In this document: positions 43,077 through 52,271 of the stretch, in pieces
Position numbering within the stretch: the stretch's first letter is position 1
Layout: each line of letters starts with the position of its first letter
DNA from: Flavicella sp964230805
GTDB lineage: Bacteria; Bacteroidota; Bacteroidia; Flavobacteriales; Flavobacteriaceae
Assembly: GCA_964230805.1 (NCBI GenBank)
Contig: CAXRIA010000043.1
Location: 1-64,000, forward strand
Direction: 5' to 3'
DNA: 64,000 nucleotides
The notes under the pieces: model-generated
What the model saw: the letters and a program-made list of their open reading frames with translations, nothing else
Database searches by the model: none
What the model was told of the DNA's origin: nothing
Made by a program: the position numbers and the translations under genes

Positions 43077-43670
43077 ATGAGTTTTCTGAAGAAATTATTT
43101 AATAAAAGCGAAAAGTCGCCTGAGGATAAAGAGATACAAAAACAAGAGGTAATTCTATCTTTAGATGATTTATTTGTTCATAATTTCATAAAAAAAGGAG
43201 GGAAATTTTTGTATTCTACAAGCCAAGAAGAAGTCACATCTCATTTGATTGATATTTTAGATGAGAACAAATGGACAAACATAACCTGCTTGAATGAAGT
43301 TCAGTTGTCTTATTTTTTAGATCGCTTGTCGATAGAAATCAATACAGACACAAATCTAAAAACACCCATTTTTACTACTTGTGAACATCTCATTAGCAAT
43401 TCAGGAAGTATTTTGTTTTCCTCCAACCAACTGAAAGAATTGAAATTGAGTAGCCTCTCAGATGATTTTATTGTATTCGCAAAAACGAGTCAATTTGTTA
43501 AAAATATGGGCGAAGGTTTGACCGGAATCAAGAGTAATTTTAAAGATAATATTCCGACAAACATTTGTGCCATCAAAAACTTCACAAAAGAAAATGATGA
43601 ACAAAATTACTTGTCTGCAGACAACAGTAACACAAAAAACTTATATTTGCTCCTACTAGAAGACTTATAG
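43077..43670 (+). CDS. LUD-domain (LutC/YkgG-like) protein
   Basis: The 197-residue protein fits the LUD fold: TSQEEVTSHLIDILDENKW and ILFSSNQLKELKLSSLSDDFIVFAKTSQFVKNMGEGL resemble LutC-type lactate-utilisation subunits. No lutA or lutB gene is adjacent, so lactate oxidation is not supported. In this operon it sits directly between ftsH and cdsA, its stop touching the cdsA start. The function is unknown. Confidence 0.7.
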   Translation: MSFLKKLFNKSEKSPEDKEIQKQEVILSLDDLFVHNFIKKGGKFLYSTSQEEVTSHLIDILDENKWTNITCLNEVQLSYFLDRLSIEINTDTNLKTPIFTTCEHLISNSGSILFSSNQLKELKLSSLSDDFIVFAKTSQFVKNMGEGLTGIKSNFKDNIPTNICAIKNFTKENDEQNYLSADNSNTKNLYLLLLEDL

Positions 43671-44480
43671 ATGATAAACAATATGATTACTAGAGCTATC
43701 ACGGGTTTTGTATTTGTTAGCTTGCTTCTTTTTTCAATTCTCTACAGTTCAACTAGTTTTGTCTTTTGCTTTTTTATTTTTATGATGATTGCCGTGCACG
43801 AGATGTCCAAAATGCTTGTATTGAAGCAAAAAGGGATTTATTTCATTGCGGCACTTCTTTTTGTAACAAATGTTAAAGCTTTGTCTACAAACTATGACCT
43901 ATTATTGGAGGCTGCCTTGGTTCTTTCGATTGCATTCAAATTTTTACAACAATTATTTTCTAAAAACCAAAATGCAATCCGTGAACTAGGCAACCTTTTT
44001 CTCGCTTTAACCTATACTTGTCTGCCTTTTGTGTTTCTTGTGAACATTCCTTTTTTCACGGGAAGTTACCAACACAGCATTATTGTGGGTTTATTCCTTC
44101 TCATTTGGGGCAACGACACATTTGCCTATTTAACAGGAATTTCCATTGGAAAAACGAAGTTATACGAACGTATTTCTCCAAAAAAAACGGTAGAAGGATT
44201 TTTTGGAGGCACCATTTCTACTCTCATTATAGCCTATGCCCTAGCCCATTATTTCCCGGTACTATCCAATATTCATTGGATGAGTATGGGTCTTATTGTG
44301 AGTGTTTTTGGAGTTTTGGGTGATTTAATTGCTTCGATGTTTAAGAGAATTGTCAAAGTAAAAGATACTGGAAATATCATTCCAGGTCACGGAGGAATCA
44401 TTGATCGGTTGGATAGTATTATTTTTGCAGCTCCCATCGTTTTTATTTACTTAAAAATTATAAATACATATGTTTCATAA
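43671..44480 (+). CDS. cdsA: Phosphatidate cytidylyltransferase
   Basis: The 269-residue enzyme makes CDP-diacylglycerol from phosphatidic acid and CTP. About seven membrane helices are present, and the family signature SMFKRIVKVKDTGNIIPGHG continuing to IIDRLDS lies near the C-terminus. ATG at 43683 is an alternative start. It overlaps psd by 11 bases, so the two lipid enzymes are translationally coupled. Confidence 0.92.
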   Translation: MINNMITRAITGFVFVSLLLFSILYSSTSFVFCFFIFMMIAVHEMSKMLVLKQKGIYFIAALLFVTNVKALSTNYDLLLEAALVLSIAFKFLQQLFSKNQNAIRELGNLFLALTYTCLPFVFLVNIPFFTGSYQHSIIVGLFLLIWGNDTFAYLTGISIGKTKLYERISPKKTVEGFFGGTISTLIIAYALAHYFPVLSNIHWMSMGLIVSVFGVLGDLIASMFKRIVKVKDTGNIIPGHGGIIDRLDSIIFAAPIVFIYLKIINTYVS

Positions 44481-45123
44481 AGAAGGCTTTAAGATTATTG
44501 GAATTACGCTTTTCATTACTACAATGGGGGTATTTGCTACGGATACATACCTTACGAACACCCCACTTCAAATCGGAATTTATACAATGCTTTTGTTTTT
44601 CCTTGTCATTGTTTTGCAATTTTTTAGAAACCCAACAAGAAAAACTGAATTTAGTGACGAGCACGTGGTGTCGCCAGTAGATGGTAAAGTTGTTGTAATT
44701 GAAGAGGTATACGAAAAGGAGTATTTTAAAGACAAACGTCTCCAAGTGTCTATTTTTATGTCGCCCATTAATGTGCACGTCACTCGTTACGCGTTGAGTG
44801 GTAAAATAAATTTTAGCAAATACCATCCAGGGAAATTTTTAGTTGCGTGGCACCCGAAATCCTCAGAAGAAAATGAGCGCACCACTGTGGTCATTGAAAA
44901 CAAAACTTTCGGTGAAATCCTGTACCGTCAAATTGCAGGTGCCTTGGCGAAAAGAATCGTAAATTACGCACAAGAAGGCATGAAGGTCGAACAAGGTACG
45001 GATGCAGGTTTTATTAAGTTTGGCTCAAGAGTAGATTTATTTTTACCTTTGGATAGTGAAATTAAAGTTGCATTGAATCAAAAAGTGAAGGGAGCACAGG
45101 ATATTATTGCTTCGATTAAATAA
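44470..45123 (+). CDS. psd: Phosphatidylserine decarboxylase, short form
   Basis: The 217-residue enzyme converts phosphatidylserine to phosphatidylethanolamine. It is the short type with a membrane N-terminus, VVSPVDGKVV and the self-cleavage site in KFGSRVD; the pyruvoyl group would form from Ser186. The preceding MSPINVHVTRYALSG is characteristic. Co-occurrence with cdsA fits PE synthesis; the phosphatidylserine synthase gene is not in the window. Confidence 0.92.
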   Translation: MFHKEGFKIIGITLFITTMGVFATDTYLTNTPLQIGIYTMLLFFLVIVLQFFRNPTRKTEFSDEHVVSPVDGKVVVIEEVYEKEYFKDKRLQVSIFMSPINVHVTRYALSGKINFSKYHPGKFLVAWHPKSSEENERTTVVIENKTFGEILYRQIAGALAKRIVNYAQEGMKVEQGTDAGFIKFGSRVDLFLPLDSEIKVALNQKVKGAQDIIASIK

Positions 45124-45134
45124 GTAGGTTTCGA

Positions 45135-45392
45135 ATGAATTCAGAGCTAGATCAAGAATTTGAAAAAGCATTTTCCATTGCTTCTAAAATGACAAAAAAA
45201 TTACCTCAGGATGTCATGCTGCAATTTTATGCCTATTACAAACAGGCTACGGCGGGAGATAATTTTTCTTTCAATGCAAATTTTGGTGTACGTAATGCTT
45301 TCAAATTCAATGCATGGATGCAACTAAAAGGGATCTCAACAGAAGAGGCAAAAATCAAATACATTGAGCTTGTAGAAACGTACTGTAAATAA
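45135..45392 (+). CDS. Acyl-CoA-binding protein
   Basis: An 85-residue ACBP-family four-helix protein with the signature YKQATAGD (35-42), FNANFGVRNAFKFNAWMQLKG and EEAKIKYIELVE. ACBPs bind long-chain acyl-CoA in the cytoplasm; they are universal in eukaryotes but patchy in bacteria. It follows psd by 11 bases in the lipid operon, so it probably buffers or delivers acyl-CoA in phospholipid metabolism or turnover (inference). Confidence 0.9.
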   Translation: MNSELDQEFEKAFSIASKMTKKLPQDVMLQFYAYYKQATAGDNFSFNANFGVRNAFKFNAWMQLKGISTEEAKIKYIELVETYCK

Positions 45393-45421
45393 TTTTAGAA
45401 TAATCCCTAACGATAGAATTT

Positions 45422-46033
45422 ATGAAAACATTATTCCATGCTATTTTGATTGCAACATTGGCAATCTCCTTTACTTCGTGTAAAAAAGAGACCAAGAACG
45501 AGAAAAAAGAAAACGTCTCTTCCACTTATCAAATTGACACCAATCGATCTTCCATCAATTGGACTGCTTACAAGACAACTGACAAAGTTGCTGTGGGTGG
45601 AAAATTCACTTTATTTAATATTACAAACAATCAATCAGGAAACACCCTTTTTGACGCTTTGAATAAGGCGGAATTCTCTATTCCTGTTAGTAGTGTTTTT
45701 TCAAACAATTCAAGTAGAGATTACAAGATCAAAAACCTGTTTTTCGGAGTAATGAAAAACACAGAACTCATCTCTGGAAAAATTTACCTAAATGACGAAA
45801 AAACGGGAATTGTATCGCTTACAATGAACGACACAACCAAAGATTTACCATTTACATACACACTACTCAACCAACAAATAAAAATGAGTACTGTGATGAA
45901 GATTAGCGACTGGGCATTGCCAGCACTTGAGTCCATTCACAAGGCATGTGAGCTATTACATACGGGCCCAGATGGTATTAGTAAAACATGGGACGAGGCA
46001 GCCATTGATATTGATCTGTACTTCAAAAAATAA
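45422..46033 (+). CDS. YceI-family lipoprotein
   Basis: The 203-residue product has a lipoprotein signal with Cys20 (ISFTSC) and a YceI-like lipocalin domain (STYQIDTNRSSINWTAYK at the start; ISDWALPALESIHKACELLHTG and TWDEAAIDIDLYF at the end). YceI proteins bind isoprenoid or amphiphilic ligands in the periplasm. It is last in the operon, 29 bases after the ACBP gene. A strong terminator follows inside the end of the convergent lycopene cyclase gene. Confidence 0.88.
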   Translation: MKTLFHAILIATLAISFTSCKKETKNEKKENVSSTYQIDTNRSSINWTAYKTTDKVAVGGKFTLFNITNNQSGNTLFDALNKAEFSIPVSSVFSNNSSRDYKIKNLFFGVMKNTELISGKIYLNDEKTGIVSLTMNDTTKDLPFTYTLLNQQIKMSTVMKISDWALPALESIHKACELLHTGPDGISKTWDEAAIDIDLYFKK

Positions 46034-46038
46034 TTGTA

Positions 46039-46740
46039 TCAGGCTTCTTTTTTAAGAAGCCTTTTTTTTTCGAAAGTGTGTAAGAGCATCAAATTGATAA
46101 AAATCAAAGAAAATGCGTAGCCGAAATCCTCTACAGGGATGGTAAAAAAGCGAATCCCTAAATTTTCCACATTGTTGTACCAAACGACTTGATTTTCAAT
46201 CATACTTCCCGTGAGCACTCCATTCACTATAAGAAAAGGCACCACCAAAAGGCAAAAAACAGGATAAAATCGTTGTAACAACAAGGGAAATTTTAGAAAT
46301 CCTAAAACAAGGACCCCTAACAATGTTGCGAAATTGATAAAAGTATACCATTTGTCATAATTAAAAACAAAAAGTACGCCTGACAATAGCCATAAAAACA
46401 AAGTAATCCCAGTAAACCAGGAGAACGAATACTGTAAGTTTGGCTTTAAAACATGAACCGCTTCATACGTAAACACACAGGCATAAGGAACACATACAAA
46501 AAATAACCATTCTTCAATGGGCAAACTTGCCATGGAGAGACCTAGTAAATAATCTGCGTTAAAACCCCAATAACCTGCCCTGGTAAACCAAATATCCCAA
46601 ACAATGAAGTAGACGCCCGTTATAACTAGAGAATACAGCAAGGACCTCCATTTTTTATAAAATTGCAAACGCGGGTGAAAACTTGCGAGAAAAGGAATAA
46701 AAATCGTTCCTAAATCTAAGAGTAGATACAGATACTTCAT
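46039..46740 (-). CDS. crtY: Lycopene cyclase (CrtY, CarR/CrtYc-d type)
   Basis: The 233-residue integral membrane protein consists of two similar three-helix lycopene cyclase domains (YLYLLLDLGTIFIPFLASF and repeats such as LPIEEWLFFVCVPYACVFTYEAV, the latter holding the PxEE motif). It converts lycopene to beta-carotene. The last codons (KKRLLKKEA) overlap the terminator of the facing yceI operon. It is the final gene of the carotenoid operon, 8 bases after crtZ. Confidence 0.9.
   Translation of the reverse strand: MKYLYLLLDLGTIFIPFLASFHPRLQFYKKWRSLLYSLVITGVYFIVWDIWFTRAGYWGFNADYLLGLSMASLPIEEWLFFVCVPYACVFTYEAVHVLKPNLQYSFSWFTGITLFLWLLSGVLFVFNYDKWYTFINFATLLGVLVLGFLKFPLLLQRFYPVFCLLVVPFLIVNGVLTGSMIENQVVWYNNVENLGIRFFTIPVEDFGYAFSLIFINLMLLHTFEKKRLLKKEA
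46041..46070 (+). terminator. Intrinsic terminator of the yceI operon, inside the crtY coding end
   Basis: AGGCTTCTT (46041-46049) and AAGAAGCCT (46054-46062) form a perfect 9-bp stem around TTTT, followed by an uninterrupted T-run to 46070. It lies 7 bases after the yceI stop and within the last codons of crtY on the other strand. Confidence 0.85.
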
Positions 46741-46748
46741 CCAAACAC

Positions 46749-47201
46749 CTATTTCGATTGTTTGTAATATTTATAAGGAAACAACAACATTCCAAAACAT
46801 TCGCCATCATTTTTACCCAAGTGCTTGTGATGTATTTTATGAGCTCTTCTCAAAGCCTTTCCATAAATAGAATTCGCTTTTCGAAACATCCGAAACCTTT
46901 GATGGATGAAAATATCATGCACCAAAAAATAAGTCAAACCATAAGCAAAAATACCCAAACCTATAGCCAGGCCAAATTGAAAAATTTCCAAATTCCACAA
47001 CAAGACAAACGACATACTAATTACGGCATAAAAAATAAAAAAGACATCATTTCTCTCAAACCACGAATCGTGATCTTTCATGTGATGGTCTTTATGCAAA
47101 GACCATAAAAATCCATGCATAACATACTTATGGGTAAACCATGCCATGAATTCCATGATTCCGAAGGTCATCAAAAAAATGAGTATGTGAAGTCCGATCA
47201 T
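46749..47201 (-). CDS. crtZ: Beta-carotene hydroxylase
   Basis: At 150 residues this is a membrane di-iron hydroxylase of the CrtZ type with His clusters HKYVMHG, HKDHH, HDIFIH and HKIHHKH. It adds 3- and 3'-hydroxyl groups to beta-carotene to give zeaxanthin. It lies 8 bases upstream of crtY and 2 bases downstream of crtB, making a tight operon. Confidence 0.93.
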   Translation of the reverse strand: MIGLHILIFLMTFGIMEFMAWFTHKYVMHGFLWSLHKDHHMKDHDSWFERNDVFFIFYAVISMSFVLLWNLEIFQFGLAIGLGIFAYGLTYFLVHDIFIHQRFRMFRKANSIYGKALRRAHKIHHKHLGKNDGECFGMLLFPYKYYKQSK

Positions 47202-47203
47202 TG

Positions 47204-48043
47204 TTACAATAAGTTTAATTGATATTTTACATAAGTTCTTGTCAGTAGCTCAATTTTTTTCGAATTGGAAATCCGAATTCGAGTTGATTTTATTTTTGGA
47301 GCGGGTGTATTCTTTATTTTTACCAAAAGTTGCTTGTAATATCTATAGGCTGTAAATACTCCGAATTTCACTTCCATAGGCAAGCTTTGAATGCCGATAT
47401 AACCTTCTCTAAAATCACTCTCTATCTCTTTAATAATCTCATTTTTGGAAAATTCATCCAATGATGACAAATCAGTATTTGGAAAATAACTTCTGTCAAG
47501 GCTCTCAAAATCTTCCTTCAAATCTCTCAGAAAGTTTACTTTTTGAAAAGCCGACCCCAATTTCATAGCCGCATTTTTTAGTTCGTTGTATTTTTTTTCA
47601 TCTCCCTTTACAAAAACCTTTAGACACATCAAACCAACCACATCAGCGGAACCATAGATGTACTCTTCGTATTCTTTTTGGGTCGTATATTTCTTCTTCG
47701 TCAAATCTTGCTTCATACTTTTCATAAAAGCATTGATATTTTCTTGACGAATTGCATAGCGGTGTACTGTTTCCTGAAAGGCATTGAGAATCGGATTCAA
47801 GCTCAATTTATTGACCAAAGCATCCTCTAATTGTTTTTCAAAATCTTGAAACAAAAATTCCTTATCATAATTGTGAAAAGAATCCACAATTTCATCAGCA
47901 AACCGAACAAAGCCATAAATATTATAAATATCTTGGCGGATGGATTTTCCAAGCATTTTCGTGGCCAATGAAAATGAAGTGCTGTATTCATTGGTCACCA
48001 ATTTTGATGCCTTGTGGGATACCTTGTCAAAAATAGCTTTCAT
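47204..48043 (-). CDS. crtB: Phytoene synthase
   Basis: The 279-residue squalene/phytoene synthase family enzyme condenses two geranylgeranyl diphosphates. The two Asp-rich substrate sites are DEIVD (50-54) and DLKED (174-178), and LGSAFQKVNFLRDL is conserved. GGPP synthase (crtE) is not in the window. Operon position is between crtI (19-base gap) and crtZ. Confidence 0.93.
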   Translation of the reverse strand: MKAIFDKVSHKASKLVTNEYSTSFSLATKMLGKSIRQDIYNIYGFVRFADEIVDSFHNYDKEFLFQDFEKQLEDALVNKLSLNPILNAFQETVHRYAIRQENINAFMKSMKQDLTKKKYTTQKEYEEYIYGSADVVGLMCLKVFVKGDEKKYNELKNAAMKLGSAFQKVNFLRDLKEDFESLDRSYFPNTDLSSLDEFSKNEIIKEIESDFREGYIGIQSLPMEVKFGVFTAYRYYKQLLVKIKNTPAPKIKSTRIRISNSKKIELLTRTYVKYQLNLL

Positions 48044-48062
48044 ATGGTAGGGGTTTTGGTTG

Positions 48063-49517
48063 TTAATTTATCAATTCAGATACCAGTTTCCCTGATATCA
48101 AAGAAGGAGGAACTCCAGGTCCAGGCACGGTCAACTGTCCTGTAAAGAAGAGTCCTTTCACTTTCTTACTTTTTAATCTCGGTCGCAAGAAAGCTGTTTG
48201 CATTAGCGTATTAGCCATTCCATATGCATTTCCTTTGTACGAGTTGTAGCGCTCTTTAAAATCATTTACGCAGAAACTTTCCTTAAAAAGAATCGAACCG
48301 CTTACTTCCTGACCAGTCAATTTTTCAAAGCGGTTCATAATTTTTTTAAAATAGTCTTCTCTCAACGCTTCGGAATCATTTAGATCGGGAGCCAAAGGCA
48401 CCAAAAAGAAACCCGCTTCCTTACCTTCTGGGGCAAAAGAACTATCTGTAATGCTCGGAAAATTTGCATAAAACAAAGGTTCACTAGGCCATTTGGGCGT
48501 ATCGTATATGGCCTGAGAATGCGCCTCAAAATCCACATCAAAGAAAAGTGTATGATGTTGGACATTCTTTATTTTTTTATCAAAGCCTACATAAAATAAC
48601 AACGAGGACGGAGCAAACACTTTTTTATCCCAGTACGATTCTGAGTATTGTCGGTAAGCTTTTGGCAATAAAGTCTCTGTGTGCTGATAATCAGCTCCAG
48701 AAAGCACAGTATCGGCTTCCAAACGTTCTCCATTCACTCGGACACCTTTGGCTTTTCCATCTTCCACAATTATTTCATCGACCTTTGCATCGGCCTTAAA
48801 CTCGACACCTAACGAAGATGCCAACTCAATCATGGCATTTACAACACTGTACATCCCTCCTTTGGGATGCCAAGTACCCAATCCAAAATCAGCATAGTTC
48901 ATAAAACTATAAAAAGAAGGCGTTTTGGAGGGTTTTGCTCCCAAAAAAAGAACTGGAAATTCCAATATGGCAATCAATCTTGGATTTTTAAAAACACTGC
49001 GCACATCGTTTGAAATCGTACTAAAAAACTGATGTACATTGACAATAGTTTTCGTGGAGACCAGTTCTAAAGGCGAAACCCCTGGGTTGTACACCAAATC
49101 ATCAATGGCTATTTCATAATTCTTTCTTGCACGATCGACAAATTTTTTTAATTTCTTGGCACTCCCCTTTTCTTCTTTTTCAAAAGCAATATAAATTTTC
49201 TCCAACGTATCTTCCACTGTAAAAGCATCGTTTTCTCCAAAAAAAACAGTATAAGCTGGACTCAATTTCTCTAAATGATAATAATCCGATGGCTTTTTGT
49301 CAAAATCAGCAAAAAACTTTTCAAAAACACCTGGCATCCAATACCAAGAAGGGCCCATATCGAACGTAAATCCGTCTCTCACATATTGAGAGGCTCTTCC
49401 ACCCATATGTTTATTTTTTTCCAAGACAACCACATGATTTCCTTCTTTGGCCAAATAACAGGCCGCCGACAACGAAGAAAACCCAGCCCCAATAATTATT
49501 GTTTTTTTTGTATTCAT
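48063..49517 (-). CDS. crtI: Phytoene desaturase
   Basis: A 484-residue FAD enzyme with the dinucleotide site GAGFSSLSAACYLA (10-23) and LEKNKHMGGRA. The C-terminal flavin motif is GLFFTGQLTVPGPGVPPSL, typical of CrtI. It introduces four double bonds into phytoene to give lycopene. It is the first enzyme gene after the CarH-like regulator, with a 9-base gap. Confidence 0.92.
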   Translation of the reverse strand: MNTKKTIIIGAGFSSLSAACYLAKEGNHVVVLEKNKHMGGRASQYVRDGFTFDMGPSWYWMPGVFEKFFADFDKKPSDYYHLEKLSPAYTVFFGENDAFTVEDTLEKIYIAFEKEEKGSAKKLKKFVDRARKNYEIAIDDLVYNPGVSPLELVSTKTIVNVHQFFSTISNDVRSVFKNPRLIAILEFPVLFLGAKPSKTPSFYSFMNYADFGLGTWHPKGGMYSVVNAMIELASSLGVEFKADAKVDEIIVEDGKAKGVRVNGERLEADTVLSGADYQHTETLLPKAYRQYSESYWDKKVFAPSSLLFYVGFDKKIKNVQHHTLFFDVDFEAHSQAIYDTPKWPSEPLFYANFPSITDSSFAPEGKEAGFFLVPLAPDLNDSEALREDYFKKIMNRFEKLTGQEVSGSILFKESFCVNDFKERYNSYKGNAYGMANTLMQTAFLRPRLKSKKVKGLFFTGQLTVPGPGVPPSLISGKLVSELIN

Positions 49518-49526
49518 TTGGTTCTT

Positions 49527-50435
49527 TTAAACAAGGTGTATTTTATCGAGCACCTCTGTAACGGATTTAAAAATCGAAATGGATGGAACAGCTCTCATTT
49601 TCTCTATTCCAACTGTATTATTGCCTAACATCCACAACTCCGAATTCGAATCTTTGATAATCTTCTCATAAAGCTCTTCTGTATAACTGTCAATATCTTC
49701 TGTACTCGGAGCAACCGTGCAATAGGCAATAAACATTGTTTTGTGTTCCTTGTCGCGGAACAATTCTAAACTCGAGATAGGCAAACACTGACCTAGGTTA
49801 ATGACGCGATAACCGGCACACAAGAGTTCATAATTCAAATAGAGCATTCCGAGATCGTGTATTTCATGATCTGGTAAAAACAACACATAGGTCTCTTCTT
49901 TGTCAATTTCATTGAGTTGATTTTCTTCCAACTGAACTTGAATTTTTTGTTTCATCAAAGCTGTGATAAAATGCTCGTGTGAAGGATAAATGGAATCCAC
50001 TTGCCAAAGCAATCCTATCTCATTCAAAAAAGGAATAAAGTAATTTACAAAAACATCCCTAAAATTCGATTTTTGAAGAATGTCTTGGTAGGTTCTTTCA
50101 AAAAGTGCCGTATCAAATTGCATCATTGCGACCTTAAAGTCATTCAATATACGATTTTTTACCTGTTTTTCAGAAATTAATCCCCTACAAGACTCCCTCA
50201 TCTCCTCTTCAGTAAGTTTTGCGATTTTGGAAATTTTAACACCATTGTTGTACAACAATGTGATGTTCAGTAACTTCTGAAGACTTTCGTGGGAATAATA
50301 TCGAATATTTGTATCGGTTCGCTCGGGCGATAAAAGGTTGTATCGTTTCTCCCAAATACGAATCGTATGGGCTTTTACACCCGAAAAATTTTCAAGATCT
50401 TTAATTCGAAAATTCTCTTTGATATAGTGTCTCAT
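49527..50435 (-). CDS. carH: CarH/LitR-like B12-dependent photoreceptor, MerR family
   Basis: The 302-residue protein has a MerR helix-turn-helix (about 10-80, with HTIRIWEKRY), a helical capping domain and a cobalamin-binding domain. The key CarH residues are visible: Trp144 followed by nine residues and Glu154-His155 (W-x9-EH), and E191-x-H193-x-x-G196, whose His should ligate cobalt. In CarH/LitR, adenosylcobalamin-bound tetramers repress carotenoid genes in the dark and light breaks the complex. Its place between photolyase and crtI, 3 bases after the photolyase stop, fits that role. Light response is inferred. Confidence 0.85.
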   Translation of the reverse strand: MRHYIKENFRIKDLENFSGVKAHTIRIWEKRYNLLSPERTDTNIRYYSHESLQKLLNITLLYNNGVKISKIAKLTEEEMRESCRGLISEKQVKNRILNDFKVAMMQFDTALFERTYQDILQKSNFRDVFVNYFIPFLNEIGLLWQVDSIYPSHEHFITALMKQKIQVQLEENQLNEIDKEETYVLFLPDHEIHDLGMLYLNYELLCAGYRVINLGQCLPISSLELFRDKEHKTMFIAYCTVAPSTEDIDSYTEELYEKIIKDSNSELWMLGNNTVGIEKMRAVPSISIFKSVTEVLDKIHLV

Positions 50436-50438
50436 TTT

Positions 50439-51743
50439 CTATGCACAATTTAACAAGCCTTGCTTGAATGTTTCTAAACAGCGTTTTCTTGCCTGCGTAT
50501 GCTCAACCATCGGGGTATAGGTGAATTCTTGAAATTCGGGTACCCATTTTTTTACATAGGTAAAATCTTTGTCAAATTTTTTGAGCTGTTCTGACGGATT
50601 AAACACTCTAAAATAAGGTGCCGAATCACATCCAGTTCCAGAAACCCATTGCCAATTTCCTACATTGAGCGCCATGTCATAATCAAGTAATTTTTCTGCA
50701 AAATAAGCTTCTCCCCATCTCCAATCAATCAACAAATGTTTGCACAAGAAACTTGCGGTAATCATTCGTACACGGTTGTGCATATGCCCCGTATTGTTCA
50801 ATTCTCTCATTCCTGCGTCTACAATAGGATAACCTGTTTCACCTCGACACCACTTTTTAAATTCATGAACATTGTTCCTCCACGCAATGCAATTGTATTT
50901 CTCTTTGAAATTTTGAGTCACTGATAAAGGAAAATGCCACAAAACCTGAGTGAAAAATTCACGCCAAATCAATTCCTTAAGAAAAGTTGTATCTGAACTT
51001 TTCATTGCTTCACGTATGCAAGAACGAACACTGACAGTACCATAACGCAAATGACTACTCAGTCTTGACGTTCCTTCAATACCTGGAAAATTCCTTGTAT
51101 TTGTGTAATTGTCAATTGTCTTTTTCGATAAATCATAGGGCCATACATTTACTTTGGATGAAAATACCATTTTTGATTCTGAAGGAGAAAAATAAAATTT
51201 ATTCTGAACAAACTTGGAGGCTTCCAGGACACAGATATATTTAGGTAATTCCATGTTTTGTAAATGCTCCAACCACCTTTTTGAATACGGTGTGTAAATT
51301 TTATAAGGCTGACCATCAGCCTTTACGATTTCATCTTGTTCAAACAGAACTTGATCTTTGTAAGTTTTGAAGGGTATGTTCTGCGACAAAAGAAAATCTG
51401 AGAGCTCTTGGTCCCGTTTTATCAAATTGGGTTCGTATTCTCGATTGGCAAAAACGGCTTCCACTTGGTAATACTTAAACATTTCTGCAAAAACATCCCT
51501 TACCTTTCCTTCCACTATGGAGAGCACTGCGCCTATTTTTTCAAGCTCTGAATTGATTTTCTGTAATTGAGCGTTTACAAATAACGTTTTTACATTTTGC
51601 TCTGAAGACAAGGGCGGTGAATTTTCATCGAAAATATAGATTGGCAGTACTTTCTGTCCCGATTGCAAGGCATTCGAGAGTGCCGCGTTGTCCTGCAAAC
51701 GCAAGTCTCTTCGGAACCAAAAAACAACGATTTTATCCTTCAT
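50439..51743 (-). CDS. phrB: Cryptochrome/photolyase-family protein
   Basis: From the ATG at 51743 the protein has 434 residues: an N-terminal antenna domain (VFWFRRDLRLQDN onward) and a C-terminal FAD domain with EGTSRLSSHLRYGTVS, WREFFTQVLWHFP, GYPIVDAGMRELNNTGHMHNR and NVGNWQWVSGTGCDSAPYF. These match class I CPD photolyases, which repair pyrimidine dimers with blue light. Its ATG overlaps the end of the SRPBCC gene by 11 bases. Co-expression with carotenoid genes gives a combined light-protection response. Confidence 0.88.
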   Translation of the reverse strand: MKDKIVVFWFRRDLRLQDNAALSNALQSGQKVLPIYIFDENSPPLSSEQNVKTLFVNAQLQKINSELEKIGAVLSIVEGKVRDVFAEMFKYYQVEAVFANREYEPNLIKRDQELSDFLLSQNIPFKTYKDQVLFEQDEIVKADGQPYKIYTPYSKRWLEHLQNMELPKYICVLEASKFVQNKFYFSPSESKMVFSSKVNVWPYDLSKKTIDNYTNTRNFPGIEGTSRLSSHLRYGTVSVRSCIREAMKSSDTTFLKELIWREFFTQVLWHFPLSVTQNFKEKYNCIAWRNNVHEFKKWCRGETGYPIVDAGMRELNNTGHMHNRVRMITASFLCKHLLIDWRWGEAYFAEKLLDYDMALNVGNWQWVSGTGCDSAPYFRVFNPSEQLKKFDKDFTYVKKWVPEFQEFTYTPMVEHTQARKRCLETFKQGLLNCA

Positions 51744-52221
51744 AATGACCAAATTTAAGTTCTAACTTTTTTCTTCTGTAAGCAAAAATGGCTTTCAATT
51801 TTGGGGCTACAATGATGGGATGAAATAATTTACCCAACAGACCAAGAGGCAGTTTGTATGTGATCACATCTTCCATGAGCACTCCCCCTGGTATTTCTTT
51901 GATAAAATGAGCGTGTTTCCAAAACGCATAGGGCCCAAACCTTTGTTCATCAATAAAATAATCATGGACCTTCATGTTTGTAATCTCCGACACCCAGTAC
52001 AATTTCACACCGAACAAAGGACGCACAGCATACTGCAATATCGCTCCTTCGTACAAGGGCCTACGATCACCCGAGACAATATCAAAACCCATGTTGTCTG
52101 GAGTGATCTCTTTGAGATTTTTCGGATCTGACAAAAACCCCCAAGCCTCATTTAAGGACAGTGGAATCTTTTGCGTTGCTGAGAGTGTATGCAGTACTCC
52201 TTTTGTTTTGATCGTCAGCAT
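51733..52221 (-). CDS. SRPBCC-family ligand-binding protein, first gene of the light-response operon
   Basis: From the ATG at 52221 the product has 162 residues with a START/Bet v1-like pattern (LSLNEAWGFLSDPKNLKEITP and FHPIIVAPKLKAIFAYRRKKLE). Comparable SRPBCC proteins occur beside photolyase genes in bacteria, with unknown ligands. The GTG at 52239 lies inside the promoter and was rejected. It overlaps the photolyase gene by 11 bases and leads a seven-gene operon to crtY. Confidence 0.8.
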   Translation of the reverse strand: MLTIKTKGVLHTLSATQKIPLSLNEAWGFLSDPKNLKEITPDNMGFDIVSGDRRPLYEGAILQYAVRPLFGVKLYWVSEITNMKVHDYFIDEQRFGPYAFWKHAHFIKEIPGGVLMEDVITYKLPLGLLGKLFHPIIVAPKLKAIFAYRRKKLELKFGHYEG

Positions 52222-52238
52222 AGGGATAGATGTTTTCA

Positions 52239-52271
52239 CAAATATACATATTTTGTTTAACTATTTCAAAA
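52239..52271 (-). promoter_or_regulatory. Promoter of the light-response and carotenoid operon
   Basis: On the minus strand TTTTG (52267-52271) and TATATTTG (52239-52246) are separated by 20 bases, fitting the Bacteroidota -33/-7 consensus exactly. It lies 17 bases before the ATG at 52221. Confidence 0.75.
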
